The notes below the pieces were generated by a model that saw nothing but the letters and a program-made list of their open reading frames with translations, ran no database searches and was not told the origin of the DNA. This document shows, one piece after another, positions 51,735-60,600 of a stretch of 64,000 nt of DNA. The translations under genes and the position numbers were made by a program. The DNA is from an uncultured Collinsella sp. (GTDB lineage: Bacteria > Actinomycetota > Coriobacteriia > Coriobacteriales > Coriobacteriaceae): positions 1 through 64,000 of the forward strand of contig CABSLA010000004.1 of the NCBI GenBank assembly GCA_902478545.1. The letters run 5' to 3'. The number at the start of each line of letters is the position of its first letter. Position 1 is the first letter of the stretch.

Positions 51735-53651
51735 CTAGGCGCGCTCCTCGATAGCACCGTTTCTATATGCATCGAGCAGCTGACGCAGGTCCTGGATTTG
51801 GCTGCGGATCTTGGCGCCAGTATCGGTGTCGCTCACCATGCGGCGACGGTCTGCTTGGTCAAAACGGTTGGTCTCGCTCTCGATGTCCACGTTGCGCGTG
51901 AGTGCCTCGGCAACCGTCGTAAAGGCCCGGTGCGACTTGAGGCGGCAGCCGCGCGAGCTCGAGATGAGCGTATAGCCGGCGATGCCCGTCTTGGGATGGT
52001 AAGCGCGGCAGAAGCCGCCATCGATGACCAGTAGCTTGCCCTCGGCGCGGATGGGCTGCTCACCCTTGGTGGTTTTAACGGGCGTGTGGCCGTTGATGAT
52101 GTGGCCGGTCGGCGAGCATGCCATGGGCGCGACGCCAAACTCGCGCATGATATCATCGCAGACCGAGGGCGACTTGGTAAGCGTAAAGTACGGGTCCATC
52201 GGCTCGACCCAGGTGCTCTTATCGGCGATATAGGCGCGCTCAAAGGTACGCACCAGGCGTCCGCTGGCGGGCGAGTTAAAGCCAATCCACAGGTACCACA
52301 TCCAGTCGAGAGCGTCGCGGTCGCCCACGCGCCAGGCGCGGCGGGCGATGTGGTCGCAAAAATCGAGATAATCGCGGCCAGCGTGCCAGGTGCCCAGACA
52401 GTTCATGCTGCTAAAGGTGCCGTCTTCGTTGAGCGGAACGCAGCCGTGGAAGAGCAGGTTGCCGTTGGCGACCTTGTACATCGAGCCGTGGGAATAGAGG
52501 AAATCGATATGGCGATGCAGGTGATCGGCGGTGACAAACTCGGACACGAGCTTGTCGATGATGTGCTGCTCCTGGGGCGTGAGCGTATAGGGGTCCGCCG
52601 GATCGACGGTGGGGAAGTCGTTGGTCGTGAGCGGCCACACGCTGCCGTCGGCGAGCGTGACCGTGCCGGTGTCGTGTTCGATCTTGTCGAGTAACAGGCG
52701 GTCGGTCATGTCGAACTCGGGGTGGCGCTGGATAATCTGGCCCTCGAGCTTAAAGAGCAGCACGTTGATGGCCTTGATCAGCGGGGTGATGGACTCACCG
52801 GCGGTGTAGGTGGCATCGGCAAAGGCAACAAGCTCACGCAGCGAGATGCCGTAGTCGTTCTCAAGGATCTCGTAGTTGTCGTAGCGTAAGTTGTTGCGCA
52901 ATACCGTGGCGATGCAGGCGGGCTCACCGGCCGCAGCGCCCATCCACAGCAGGTCGTGGTTGCCCCACTGGATGTCGAGCGAATGGTAGGTGAGCAGGCG
53001 GTCCATAATCTTGGCCGCGCCGCCGCCTCGGTCGAAGATATCGCCCACCAGGTGCAGGTGGTCGACGGCCAGGCGCTTGATGAGCGAAGCGAGCGACTCG
53101 ATAAAGTCGTCGGCGCTGGCGGTCTCCAGGATGGACTCCACGATGCGCTCGTGATAGCGCACGCGATAGTTGTTCTCGTCCGGGTGCGTGTGCAACAACT
53201 CGTCGATGATATAGGCGTAGTCGCGCGGGATGGCCTTACGCACCTTGGAGCGCGTGTAGCGGCTTGAAAGCGAGCGAGCGACCATGATGAGCTGGTCAAG
53301 CATCGTCTTGTACCAGGTGGGCGAGTCCTCGCGCTGACTGCGGACCAGGTCGATCTTCTCGCGCGGGTAGTAGATGAGCGTACACAGCTCGCCCTTTTCG
53401 TCAAAGGAGAGCGTGTCGCCAAAGATCTCGTCGACATGTTCGCGCACGACGCCCGAGCAGTTGTTGAGGATGTGCATAAAGGCTTCGTACTCACCATGCA
53501 CGTCGCTCATAAAATGCTCGGTGCCCTTGGGTAGGTTAAGGATGGCCGAGAGGTTGATAATTTCGGTAAATGCGGATTGTTCGGTGGGAAACTGTCTCGA
53601 CAGCAGGCGCAGATACTTGAAGTCTTGCGGGTTGCGATCGAATGCGACCAT
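51735..53651 (-). CDS. fbp: Fructose-1,6-bisphosphatase class III
   Basis: A 638-residue gluconeogenic phosphatase of the Firmicutes type (PF06874). The metallophosphatase motifs are MSDVHGEYEAF, GDIFDRGGGAAKIMD, GNHDLLWMGA and, C-terminal, GHIINGHTPV. Length matches the family (about 640-670). ATG 53651 with GGAAGG upstream is chosen over an in-frame ATG at 53696. A palindrome (53679-53708) just upstream suggests transcriptional control, probably by carbon status. The two GtrA genes follow in the same direction, 78 nt downstream. Confidence 0.95.
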   Translation of the reverse strand: MVAFDRNPQDFKYLRLLSRQFPTEQSAFTEIINLSAILNLPKGTEHFMSDVHGEYEAFMHILNNCSGVVREHVDEIFGDTLSFDEKGELCTLIYYPREKIDLVRSQREDSPTWYKTMLDQLIMVARSLSSRYTRSKVRKAIPRDYAYIIDELLHTHPDENNYRVRYHERIVESILETASADDFIESLASLIKRLAVDHLHLVGDIFDRGGGAAKIMDRLLTYHSLDIQWGNHDLLWMGAAAGEPACIATVLRNNLRYDNYEILENDYGISLRELVAFADATYTAGESITPLIKAINVLLFKLEGQIIQRHPEFDMTDRLLLDKIEHDTGTVTLADGSVWPLTTNDFPTVDPADPYTLTPQEQHIIDKLVSEFVTADHLHRHIDFLYSHGSMYKVANGNLLFHGCVPLNEDGTFSSMNCLGTWHAGRDYLDFCDHIARRAWRVGDRDALDWMWYLWIGFNSPASGRLVRTFERAYIADKSTWVEPMDPYFTLTKSPSVCDDIMREFGVAPMACSPTGHIINGHTPVKTTKGEQPIRAEGKLLVIDGGFCRAYHPKTGIAGYTLISSSRGCRLKSHRAFTTVAEALTRNVDIESETNRFDQADRRRMVSDTDTGAKIRSQIQDLRQLLDAYRNGAIEERA

Positions 53652-53971
53652 GAAACACCTTCCGATGGGGCTGGTAAAACTGATAAACAGCATCAAACGT
53701 TTATCAGTATGCGCCGCTTTTGTTTCGATTTTGCGCCAGCGGCTGAATTGTCGGCTGAACGGTTTGGTAAATCGATTTAGTGAAGGTAGATGTGTCGGTT
53801 GGGTGGAGACGACAGAGGGTGTTTTCTCAGATATTTATGCATGGGGCCGGTGGAGACGATGGTGGTAAAGATGTTCACTATATTTGGTTCGATTTGGTAA
53901 ATAGTGGACATATGTACCGCATGTAGGCTCACTGTGCGATAATTTGCGCAGCAATGAGTAAGGAGCCTCAT
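53652..53971. other. Divergent promoter region of fbp and the DegV gene
   Basis: No gene is supported. It is AT-richer than the surroundings, with the palindrome at 53679-53708 on the fbp side and presumed promoters for both genes. Confidence 0.5.
53679..53708 (-). promoter_or_regulatory. Candidate operator upstream of fbp
   Basis: ACTGATAAAC (53679-53688) and GTTTATCAGT (53699-53708) are perfect 10-bp arms with a 10-bp spacer, so the half-sites are two helical turns apart. This is typical of a dimeric repressor site in a leader or core promoter. Confidence 0.6.
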
Positions 53972-54862
53972 ATGAGTGATTTTGTCCTGACCTGTGAATC
54001 CGCCGCCGACCGAACCCGTGAGTTCTTTGCGGCGCGCAATATCCCTGTCGTGTGTTTTCATTACGAGATCGACGATGTTGTCTATACGGACGATCTGTAT
54101 CAGTCGATTACGCCGGACAAGTTTTTTGCCCAGATTGCCGCGGGCGCCATGCCCAAGACGTCTCAGGTGAGCGTGGGTGAGTACGAGGAGTTTTGGGAGC
54201 CGTTTGTTGCCGAGGGTAAAGATGTGCTGCACCTGGCGTTGTCGTCGGGTATTTCGGGCACGTATGGATCGGCCTGCGTTGCGGCGCAGATGCTCGCGGA
54301 TCGCTATCCCCAGGGCGGCAAGGTGCGCGTCATCGATTCGCTGGCGGCGTCTTCGGGCTTTGGCCTGTTGCTGGAATATGCCGCCGACGTGCGCGATAGC
54401 GGGGCTTCACTCGACGAGACGGCTGCCTGGATCGAGGAGCACAAACTCAACCTGCACCACTGGTTCTTCTCGACCGATCTGTCGAGCTACCTGCGCGGCG
54501 GTCGCATTTCGGCTGCGAGCGCGATCATCGGCACGGCGCTTAAGATTTGCCCGCTTATGACGGTCGATTGCGACGGCAAGCTGTCGCCACGTGAGAAGAT
54601 TCGCACTAAGAAGCGCGCGATTTCCGAGATGGCCAAGACCATGATGGCACACGTGCAGGACGGTGCGGATTATTCGGGTAAGTGCATCATGTCGCACTCG
54701 GCGTGCCGCGAGGATGCCGAGGCAGTTGCGGCGCTGATTGAGGAACAGGTTCCGCAGCTTAAAGGCAAGATTGAGATCAATGACATCGGTACTCTGATTG
54801 GCTCGCATACCGGACCTGGTACGGTGGCGCTCTTCTTTATGGGCGACAAACGCATGGATTAA
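53972..54862 (+). CDS. DegV family fatty-acid-binding protein
   Basis: A 296-residue DegV protein. Family members bind an acyl chain between two domains, and in Gram-positives act as FakB, presenting fatty acid to the kinase FakA. Motifs: TCESAAD at the N-terminus, TSQVS (binding Ser/Thr), LSSGISGTY, DSLAASSGFG and SYLRGGRIS; C-terminal HTGPGTVALFF. ATG 53972 with AAGGAG six bases upstream is preferred over ATG 53954. FakA is not in the window. Confidence 0.93.
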   Translation: MSDFVLTCESAADRTREFFAARNIPVVCFHYEIDDVVYTDDLYQSITPDKFFAQIAAGAMPKTSQVSVGEYEEFWEPFVAEGKDVLHLALSSGISGTYGSACVAAQMLADRYPQGGKVRVIDSLAASSGFGLLLEYAADVRDSGASLDETAAWIEEHKLNLHHWFFSTDLSSYLRGGRISAASAIIGTALKICPLMTVDCDGKLSPREKIRTKKRAISEMAKTMMAHVQDGADYSGKCIMSHSACREDAEAVAALIEEQVPQLKGKIEINDIGTLIGSHTGPGTVALFFMGDKRMD

Positions 54863-54902
54863 CTTGGCCCATCACGTCGCGCACGATTGCTCAAACGAAA
54901 AC

Positions 54903-54930
54903 GGCCCGCCTCACGTTTGTGGGGCGGGCC
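54903..54930. terminator. Bidirectional terminator
   Basis: GGCCCGCC (54903-54910) and GGCGGGCC (54923-54930) lie between the convergent DegV and TIM-barrel genes. T-runs are weak. Confidence 0.65.
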
Positions 54931-54942
54931 TTGCTGTTGGGG

Positions 54943-56034
54943 TTAGTGTTTCTTTCCGCGGAAGAAGAAGCCATGCAGTGACGGCTTGAGGCCGCGGTTG
55001 GCGCGATGCTCCTCGACGCGCTCGTGGATCGAGGCAACGCGCTCGATGACTTCGTCGGGAATCGGCACGTCGGGATTCATGTTCTCGACCTGGCTGACTT
55101 CGGCGGCGGCGACCTGGTCGATAATGGGCACATCGTCGCGCGAGATGACAGGTGTGGCGTCTTCCTTCATCTTGCGATAACGCTGCATCATGTCGGCCTG
55201 TAGCTGCTGGGCCGAAGGCGGCGTCCAGATGATGGCGTTGGCGCCGGCGGCGATGGTTTCGCGGATGCTCTCGGGCGTCTTGCCGCCCGGTGCGATAAGC
55301 GGCAGGTTGGGATAGTGCTCGCGCAGCTCGCGTAGGACCTGGGGTGTGTTTTTGCCGGCGGCGATGTTGAGAATCTTGGCTCCAGCGCGCACCTTGGCGT
55401 GGGCATCGTCGTCGCAGCGAACGACCGTGGCGATGACGGGGATGTCGGCGATGTTGGTGATGTGCTCGACCATCTCGGTAGTAGCGGGGGAGTTGACCAC
55501 GCAGCCCGCCGCGCCCTGCATCTCGGAGACGGCTGCCATCTGCACGGAGCGCTTACCGGTCGTAGTTCCGCCGCCCACGCCTACGAAGACCGGGCACTCG
55601 GCGACGGTCAGCAGCGCTTGCGTAATGGCGGGCTGCGGCGTGAAGGGGGAAACGGCAAAGACGGCATCGGCATTGGAGTTGCGGATGACGGCCACGTCGG
55701 TGGTGTAAATGAGCGACTTGATGCGTCGGCCGAAGAGCGTAAAGCCGCTGGCCTCCTCGATCTCGTCGGGCATGCGAAGGGCCGCCTTGCGCAAACGTCC
55801 GTCGATGGGCAGTGGCTCCATGGGGAGCAGTCCGTTGGGGGTCACGGCTACCTGGGGCTCGGTGAACTCGTCTGCGAGCTCGACCTCGGAGAAATCGACC
55901 GAGGCGACGATGTCCTCGTGAACCTCGGCGGGTACATCGATGGGAGCTTGGTCGTTTGCCGCGGCAGGCGTGTCGAAGGAGCTGGTGCCGACAAAGGCGT
56001 CGACGCGCTCGTTTAGGTCGTTGAGGGTATCCAT
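54943..56034 (-). CDS. TIM-barrel protein of unknown function
   Basis: A 363-residue soluble protein. The N-terminal 75 residues are acidic and probably disordered. The core (about 100-300) shows beta-alpha repeats ending in IAPGGKTPESIRETIAAGANAIIW, the phosphate-binding pattern of TIM barrels such as KDPG aldolase or FMN-dependent enzymes. GVGGGTTTGKRS near residue 155 is an unusual Gly-rich loop. The C-terminal 60 residues are helical and basic. I cannot assign an activity. It is cytosolic with no operon partners. Confidence 0.6.
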   Translation of the reverse strand: MDTLNDLNERVDAFVGTSSFDTPAAANDQAPIDVPAEVHEDIVASVDFSEVELADEFTEPQVAVTPNGLLPMEPLPIDGRLRKAALRMPDEIEEASGFTLFGRRIKSLIYTTDVAVIRNSNADAVFAVSPFTPQPAITQALLTVAECPVFVGVGGGTTTGKRSVQMAAVSEMQGAAGCVVNSPATTEMVEHITNIADIPVIATVVRCDDDAHAKVRAGAKILNIAAGKNTPQVLRELREHYPNLPLIAPGGKTPESIRETIAAGANAIIWTPPSAQQLQADMMQRYRKMKEDATPVISRDDVPIIDQVAAAEVSQVENMNPDVPIPDEVIERVASIHERVEEHRANRGLKPSLHGFFFRGKKH

Positions 56035-56225
56035 GGAGGCTCGATTCTATGCGATGGTGGCCGGCGCGATGCAGCCGGAATTGCGAATGCTAAATCGTTT
56101 GACGAGTTGATTTTTCCCCGCCGCGCCATCCGTTAGACCGAAGAGCAGGCGAACGTGAAGGAGCTGTGGTGGCGGGGATCGAGGTGCTATCTTGAAAGTC
56201 CCGTTTTCAAGAGAGGTGACGCGGT

Positions 56226-56396
56226 ATGGAATTTTCGGCAATGTTGGGCTCGATTGGCCTGTGTGTGGGCGCAATCGTTGCCGCCGCGGTCATCTACTTT
56301 GTGGTCACGGCCATTAAGGGCAAAAGGGCCGAGCGCAAGGAGCGCGCGATGCTTAAACAGCATCGCGACCAGCAGGGCAAACGCGCACAGAAATAG
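56226..56396 (+). CDS. Small single-TM protein with basic tail
   Basis: A 56-residue protein from ATG 56226, with AGAGGTGA eight bases upstream. One membrane helix (about 7-30, LGSIGLCVGAIVAAAVIYFV) is followed by a strongly basic tail (KGKRAERKERAMLKQHRD...). It is N-out/C-in by the positive-inside rule. The function is unknown; the hydrophobic-then-basic design and good SD argue for a real gene. Confidence 0.6.
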   Translation: MEFSAMLGSIGLCVGAIVAAAVIYFVVTAIKGKRAERKERAMLKQHRDQQGKRAQK

Positions 56397-56420
56397 CTTG
56401 TTGAGTTTTGGATCCGTGCG

Positions 56421-57524
56421 CTAGCTGCGTTTTCGGATCAGGGCAATGTAGAAGCCCTCAAAGTCGCGGCTAGGCGGAATGGTCAGCGTGCCGGGCAGGC
56501 CGTTGGCGACGGACGAGACGTGGCCGGCGGCGATGGCCTCGGTGAGGGCGTTGCACTCGATGCGTGGCTCTTCGCCAGCTTCCTGGGCACGGTGCGCTTC
56601 GCTTTCGCTCGGCGTGCCGTCGAGGGGGATAAGCTCGCAGTCCATATGCTTGTCGAGGGCCTCTTGCAGGGCGTCCTCGTTTTCCTGCGGCAAGATCGAA
56701 CAGGTCGAATAGACGAGCGTGCCGCCCGGTTTGAGGGCACCCATGGCGCGGTCCAGAAGTGCTCGCTGCGAGCGGGCGCACTTGCTCAGCAACTGCTCGG
56801 TGAGGCCGCGCAGGCTTTTCTCGTTGCCACTGATGACGGTGCCCGTGCCGGTGCAAGGAGCGTCGAGCAGGATGCGGTCAAAGCGGAAGAACTCGTCGAG
56901 CTCGCGTGCGTCGATGCGCATGACGGGCACGTTTTTGGCACCTTGGCGGTGGAGGTTGGACTCAAGCTTTTCGGCGCGGGGAATGCTCATCTCGCAGGCC
57001 GTGAGGTGTGCCTGGCCCTGGGTGAGGGCGGCGATCTGCGTCGTCTTGCCGCCAGGGGCTGCGCACATGTCCAGGATGTCCTCGCCTGCCTGGGCGCCCA
57101 GGACCAACGGCGGCATCATGGACGACAGGCTCTGCAGATAGATCTTGCCGTCGCGGTAGATGTCGAGATCCCACAGATCGGAAACCTGGGCCTCGGGCAG
57201 GATAAAGGCGTCCGGGTACCAGGCGACGGGGTTGTGGGCGATGCCAGCGGCATCGAGCGCCGCAGCGATGTCCTCGGCGGTTGCCTTGAGCGTGTTGGCG
57301 CGCAGTGTGACCGGGCGTGTGACCGCGGCGCCGAAGCCCTCGATCATGAGCTCGGCATCGGCGGGCGCATAGGCGCCGGCGACCGTGTCGACCATAAAGC
57401 GCGGCAGGTCGGCGGCGGAGTGTTGGGCGGCAAGCTGGTCGGAAAGCTCGGTGGAGGCAAACTGCCTAAGCTTGAGCTCGGGCTTAACCTGCTTTTTCTG
57501 CTTACGACGACGCGGCTTGGACAT
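56421..57524 (-). CDS. RsmB/NOP-family RNA cytosine-C5 methyltransferase
   Basis: A 367-residue SAM-dependent enzyme that methylates cytosine in rRNA or tRNA. The SAM motif DMCAAPGGKT, the catalytic Cys pair in LLDAPCTGTG (motif IV, normally PC) and YSTCSILPQENE (motif VI), and GALKPGGTLVYS are intact. The N-terminus is Lys/Arg-rich (SKPRRRKQKKQ), useful for RNA binding. It lacks the NusB-like domain of RsmB proper and is shorter than RsmF, so target position is uncertain. Confidence 0.87.
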   Translation of the reverse strand: MSKPRRRKQKKQVKPELKLRQFASTELSDQLAAQHSAADLPRFMVDTVAGAYAPADAELMIEGFGAAVTRPVTLRANTLKATAEDIAAALDAAGIAHNPVAWYPDAFILPEAQVSDLWDLDIYRDGKIYLQSLSSMMPPLVLGAQAGEDILDMCAAPGGKTTQIAALTQGQAHLTACEMSIPRAEKLESNLHRQGAKNVPVMRIDARELDEFFRFDRILLDAPCTGTGTVISGNEKSLRGLTEQLLSKCARSQRALLDRAMGALKPGGTLVYSTCSILPQENEDALQEALDKHMDCELIPLDGTPSESEAHRAQEAGEEPRIECNALTEAIAAGHVSSVANGLPGTLTIPPSRDFEGFYIALIRKRS

Positions 57525-57543
57525 CCGTCTTTCCTTCCACCTA

Positions 57544-57654
57544 AATGATTATTCTGGGACGGGGATTAAAACATCATTCCATGACCCCCGTCACAAAAGA
57601 CTGTACTGTGGCGCCCGGGAATGATTTTTTAATCCCCGTCCCAGAATAATCATT
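57544..57654. repeat. Perfect 28-bp inverted repeat with nested inner arms (family B)
   Basis: The outer arms 57544-57571 and 57627-57654 are perfect complements; inner arms ATCATTCC (57573-57580) and GGAATGAT (57618-57625) extend the pairing. The core CTGGGACGGGGAT (57554-57566) recurs at 60584-60596, and GGGACGGGG also at 6177-6185 and 60541-60549. It lies just upstream of the RsmB-type gene and downstream of the MetRS-like gene. Confidence 0.85.
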
Positions 57655-57680
57655 CCCGGGCGCGTTGCTGCAGGCGTGCT

Positions 57681-59831
57681 TTAGTACTGGCTCTCGTGCT
57701 TGCTGAAGAAGTCGAAGCGCGGGGGCAGCGGCTTCACGCGGTGCTCACCGGGCTTCTCGCCCAGGCTCTCCACGAACTCGTCCGTGGAGGCAAAGATGTT
57801 ATCCCAGCTAAAGAAGGCGACCGGGTCAACGTTGAAGTACTCGCAGATGAGCTCGCAGCCGGCCGGAACGATGCCGTGCATCAGGACGGTGGCCACGCGC
57901 AGCTCGGTAAAGGCGTCGACGAGGGCCTGCGTCATGGCGGCGTTTGCTGGCTCGCCCTCGAGCTTGTTGGCGGCCTTGGAGGCGTCGCTCCAGCGCTTGT
58001 TGGCGGCGCGCAGGTAGTCGTCACACACGGCAAGCGCGCGGTGCGTCTCGAACTTGTACATGGCCTGCTCAAAGGCAAGGGTTGCCTGCTGGGCGGCTTC
58101 GACCACGGTGTCAGAAGCGGCACCAGCGGGGATGCAGCCGTTGCGGTAGGGGCTCTCGTCGCCCTCCTTGACGGCGACGCCGTAGAAGCAGCTGCGTGCC
58201 AGACGGTTGAACACGCCGGTCAAAAGGGCGCTCTCCTTAAGGGCCGGGTCGATAACGCGCTTGTCGTCGCAGGCGCGCACCTCGTTGCCGTCCTTGTCCT
58301 TGCCGGTCACGCGCGTGTCATATGCCTTGGGGCTAAAGCTTACCGGCTTCTCGGACAGGCCGAGCGACAGCCAGTGCGCGCGCATCTGCTCGCAGGTGTA
58401 GTGGTTGAGCAGGTCGTCTGCCGGCGGGGGAGGCGTCTGCGAGGACGAGCTGGCCTTTTTGCCCATGTAGAGCAGGTGGTAGCAGGCGCTGACGGTGCTC
58501 TGCGTGAGGTCCCAGCCCAGGGCCTCCCACATGGCGGTCTGCGCGATGCAGTAGAAGTAGATGTTGTCCTGACCGATAAACTGGTAGATCTGTGCGTCGT
58601 CCGAGCACCACCAGTCGCGCCAGTCGAGCGAGCTGTGCTGGTAGGTGGGCGCGGGCACCTGTGTGGAGTCGGCAGCGGGCTCGCCCATGAGGGCGGCATC
58701 CTGGGCGGCGACGCCCTCGGTCACGCCGGCGGCCTTGGCATCGCGCGCGAGCACGGTACGCGTATAGCTGATGGGCGCCCACAGGCTCTCGGGCCAGCAC
58801 CAGCAGGTGACGTCGGAAACGCCGTCGACCTGGGGCACCGGAACGCCCCAGTCGATGTTGCCGGTGATGCGGAAAGGCACGAGCGCCTTGCCGCTGCGGA
58901 AGCGCACGCCGCCGTTGGCGAGCACCGCATGGGCGTCGTCGCGCTCCTTCCAGCTGGGGAAGGTGACGGTAAAGCTGCTCTTGTTTCCCTCGGGCTCCAG
59001 CACGGTGTGCTCGGGCAGCTGGTCCTCGACGGCGTCGAAGGCCTCGCGGAACTTGTTCTGAATATAGAGCTGTGCCGGCAGCAGCCACTCCTCCATGGTC
59101 TTGGAGACCACGGAACGAACCTGCGGGTTCTGGGCGAGCTTGGCGGTGTAGGTCTTCATAAAGTCGAGGTAGGCCGGCAGGTCGAAGTAGAGGTTGTCGA
59201 CCGGGCGCAGCTCGGGCACCTCGCCGGTGAGCTGGCTCTTGGGCGCGATGAGCTCCTCGGGCTCAAACTGGTGGCCCAGATCGCACTCGTCGGCATAGGC
59301 CTTCTCGGACTTGCAGCCCTGGATGGGGCAGCGGCCGATCACCTGACGGCCGTTGAGGAACGTGCCGGCCTTGGCATCGTAGAACTGCAGCGTGGAGCGC
59401 TTGGAGATGGTGCCCTGCTCGTGCAGGCGCTTGATAATCTCGGCGGTCACCTCGTTGTGGATCTGGGCCGCCGGCTCAAGGCCCGAGCCACCGTAGATGT
59501 CGCAGCTGATGTTGTAGTTGTTGAGGGTCGCGGCCTGGCGGGAGTGATTGGACTCGACATACTCGCCGATGGACTTGTCGTAGCCTTCGTTCTCCTTGAG
59601 CTTGCGGTAGCTCTCCATGATGGGCGAGCCGTAGCAGTCGGTGCCCGAGGTGAAGATGACGTTCTCGCGGCCCAGACGGTCGCGTAAGAAACGGGCGAAG
59701 AAGTCGGCCGGGACAAAGACACCGCCGACGTGGCCAAAGTGAAGGCCCTTGTTGCCGTAGGGCTCGCCGGCGGTAACGATGGCGCGGCGAGGCCAGCTGG
59801 GACGGTCGTTCATGGAGTATTTGGATGCCAT
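57681..59831 (-). CDS. Methionyl-tRNA synthetase-like class I synthetase
   Basis: A 716-residue class I aminoacyl-tRNA synthetase nearest to MetRS. The HIGH motif is HFGH in NKGLHFGHVGG. The zinc knuckle reads CPIQGC...DECDLGHQF: three Cys are clear and the fourth is replaced, perhaps by His. The block GTDEHG of MetRS is GTDCYGS, and KMSKS is degenerate: GKKASSSS, where only the first Lys remains. APKSQLTG and PEELI match the MetRS knuckle neighbourhood. The C-terminal helical domain (about 560-690) resembles the anticodon-binding bundle. ATG 59831 has AAGGAG upstream. It may be the cell's metG in divergent form or a paralogue; I lean to a functional MetRS. Confidence 0.75.
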   Translation of the reverse strand: MASKYSMNDRPSWPRRAIVTAGEPYGNKGLHFGHVGGVFVPADFFARFLRDRLGRENVIFTSGTDCYGSPIMESYRKLKENEGYDKSIGEYVESNHSRQAATLNNYNISCDIYGGSGLEPAAQIHNEVTAEIIKRLHEQGTISKRSTLQFYDAKAGTFLNGRQVIGRCPIQGCKSEKAYADECDLGHQFEPEELIAPKSQLTGEVPELRPVDNLYFDLPAYLDFMKTYTAKLAQNPQVRSVVSKTMEEWLLPAQLYIQNKFREAFDAVEDQLPEHTVLEPEGNKSSFTVTFPSWKERDDAHAVLANGGVRFRSGKALVPFRITGNIDWGVPVPQVDGVSDVTCWCWPESLWAPISYTRTVLARDAKAAGVTEGVAAQDAALMGEPAADSTQVPAPTYQHSSLDWRDWWCSDDAQIYQFIGQDNIYFYCIAQTAMWEALGWDLTQSTVSACYHLLYMGKKASSSSQTPPPPADDLLNHYTCEQMRAHWLSLGLSEKPVSFSPKAYDTRVTGKDKDGNEVRACDDKRVIDPALKESALLTGVFNRLARSCFYGVAVKEGDESPYRNGCIPAGAASDTVVEAAQQATLAFEQAMYKFETHRALAVCDDYLRAANKRWSDASKAANKLEGEPANAAMTQALVDAFTELRVATVLMHGIVPAGCELICEYFNVDPVAFFSWDNIFASTDEFVESLGEKPGEHRVKPLPPRFDFFSKHESQY

Positions 59832-59963
59832 GGGACTCCTTCGCATATGGTGAGAGCGCGGCCGGGCACAAGGCCTGGCGACGCGGTGGTCAATTCGTGC
59901 ATATCGTTCGACATTATCGCACATGCGGACGGGTACGTGGCAGGGGCGCTATCCTAAGATGCT

Positions 59964-60533
59964 ATGAATGAGATTTCCAACATACATGCGTTTGAAGACG
60001 AGGATTTTCTGCACGCCTGCTTTGTGTGGGGGATGGCCGTGCTTGGCGCATTTGCCGTGTGTCTGGTGCCGGTGTTTATGCTGCTGGGCGGGCCTGCGGA
60101 CTTGGATGCGGCTGACGCGGGCGGCTGGATGGCCGTCTTGGGATGGATAGTCGGCTTGGCTGCGATCTCAATGGCGTCGTTCGCCGTGCACGAGCTGGTG
60201 CACGGTGTGTTTTTTAAGCTGCTGGCGCCTGCGGGCGCGCAGGTGACCTTTGGGGCGAATCGCGAGACGGCGATGATCTATGCCTGCGCCGAGGGCGTTG
60301 TGTATTCGCGCCGGCGGTACATGGTGGTTTGCCTGGCGCCGACGGTTGTTGTGACGACAACGCTTGCCCTGGGGTTTGCGTTTTCGGGCTATCCGCTGCT
60401 GTGCTATCTGGCTGCCGGCTTGCATTTGTCGGGCTGTGTAGGCGACTGGTATTACGTGCGGACCATTTTGCGCGACCGCCGCATTGTCGCCTGCGAGGAT
60501 ACGTCCTTTGGCGTGCGCTTTTTCGCAAAGTAG
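59964..60533 (+). CDS. DUF3267 putative zincin membrane protease
   Basis: A 189-residue protein with four predicted membrane helices (about 20-42, 58-78, 119-140, 142-160). The HExxH motif HELVH (about residue 76) and a later HLSGCVGDW match DUF3267 (PF11667), a metalloprotease-like family of unknown substrate. It is divergent from the MetRS-like gene. A GGGACGGGG repeat remnant lies right after its stop codon. Confidence 0.8.
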   Translation: MNEISNIHAFEDEDFLHACFVWGMAVLGAFAVCLVPVFMLLGGPADLDAADAGGWMAVLGWIVGLAAISMASFAVHELVHGVFFKLLAPAGAQVTFGANRETAMIYACAEGVVYSRRRYMVVCLAPTVVVTTTLALGFAFSGYPLLCYLAAGLHLSGCVGDWYYVRTILRDRRIVACEDTSFGVRFFAK

Positions 60534-60536
60534 TCT

Positions 60537-60597
60537 TTTTGGGACGGGGCTATTTTAGCTGCCATGATGTCGGGGTGAGTTTTCTGGGACGGGGATG
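60537..60597. repeat. Degenerate family B repeat remnants
   Basis: TTTTGGGACGGGGC (60537-60550) and TTTTCTGGGACGGGGATG (60580-60597) are both in direct orientation. The second provides the GGGG that acts as SD for queH. Confidence 0.6.
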
Positions 60598-60600
60598 TCG

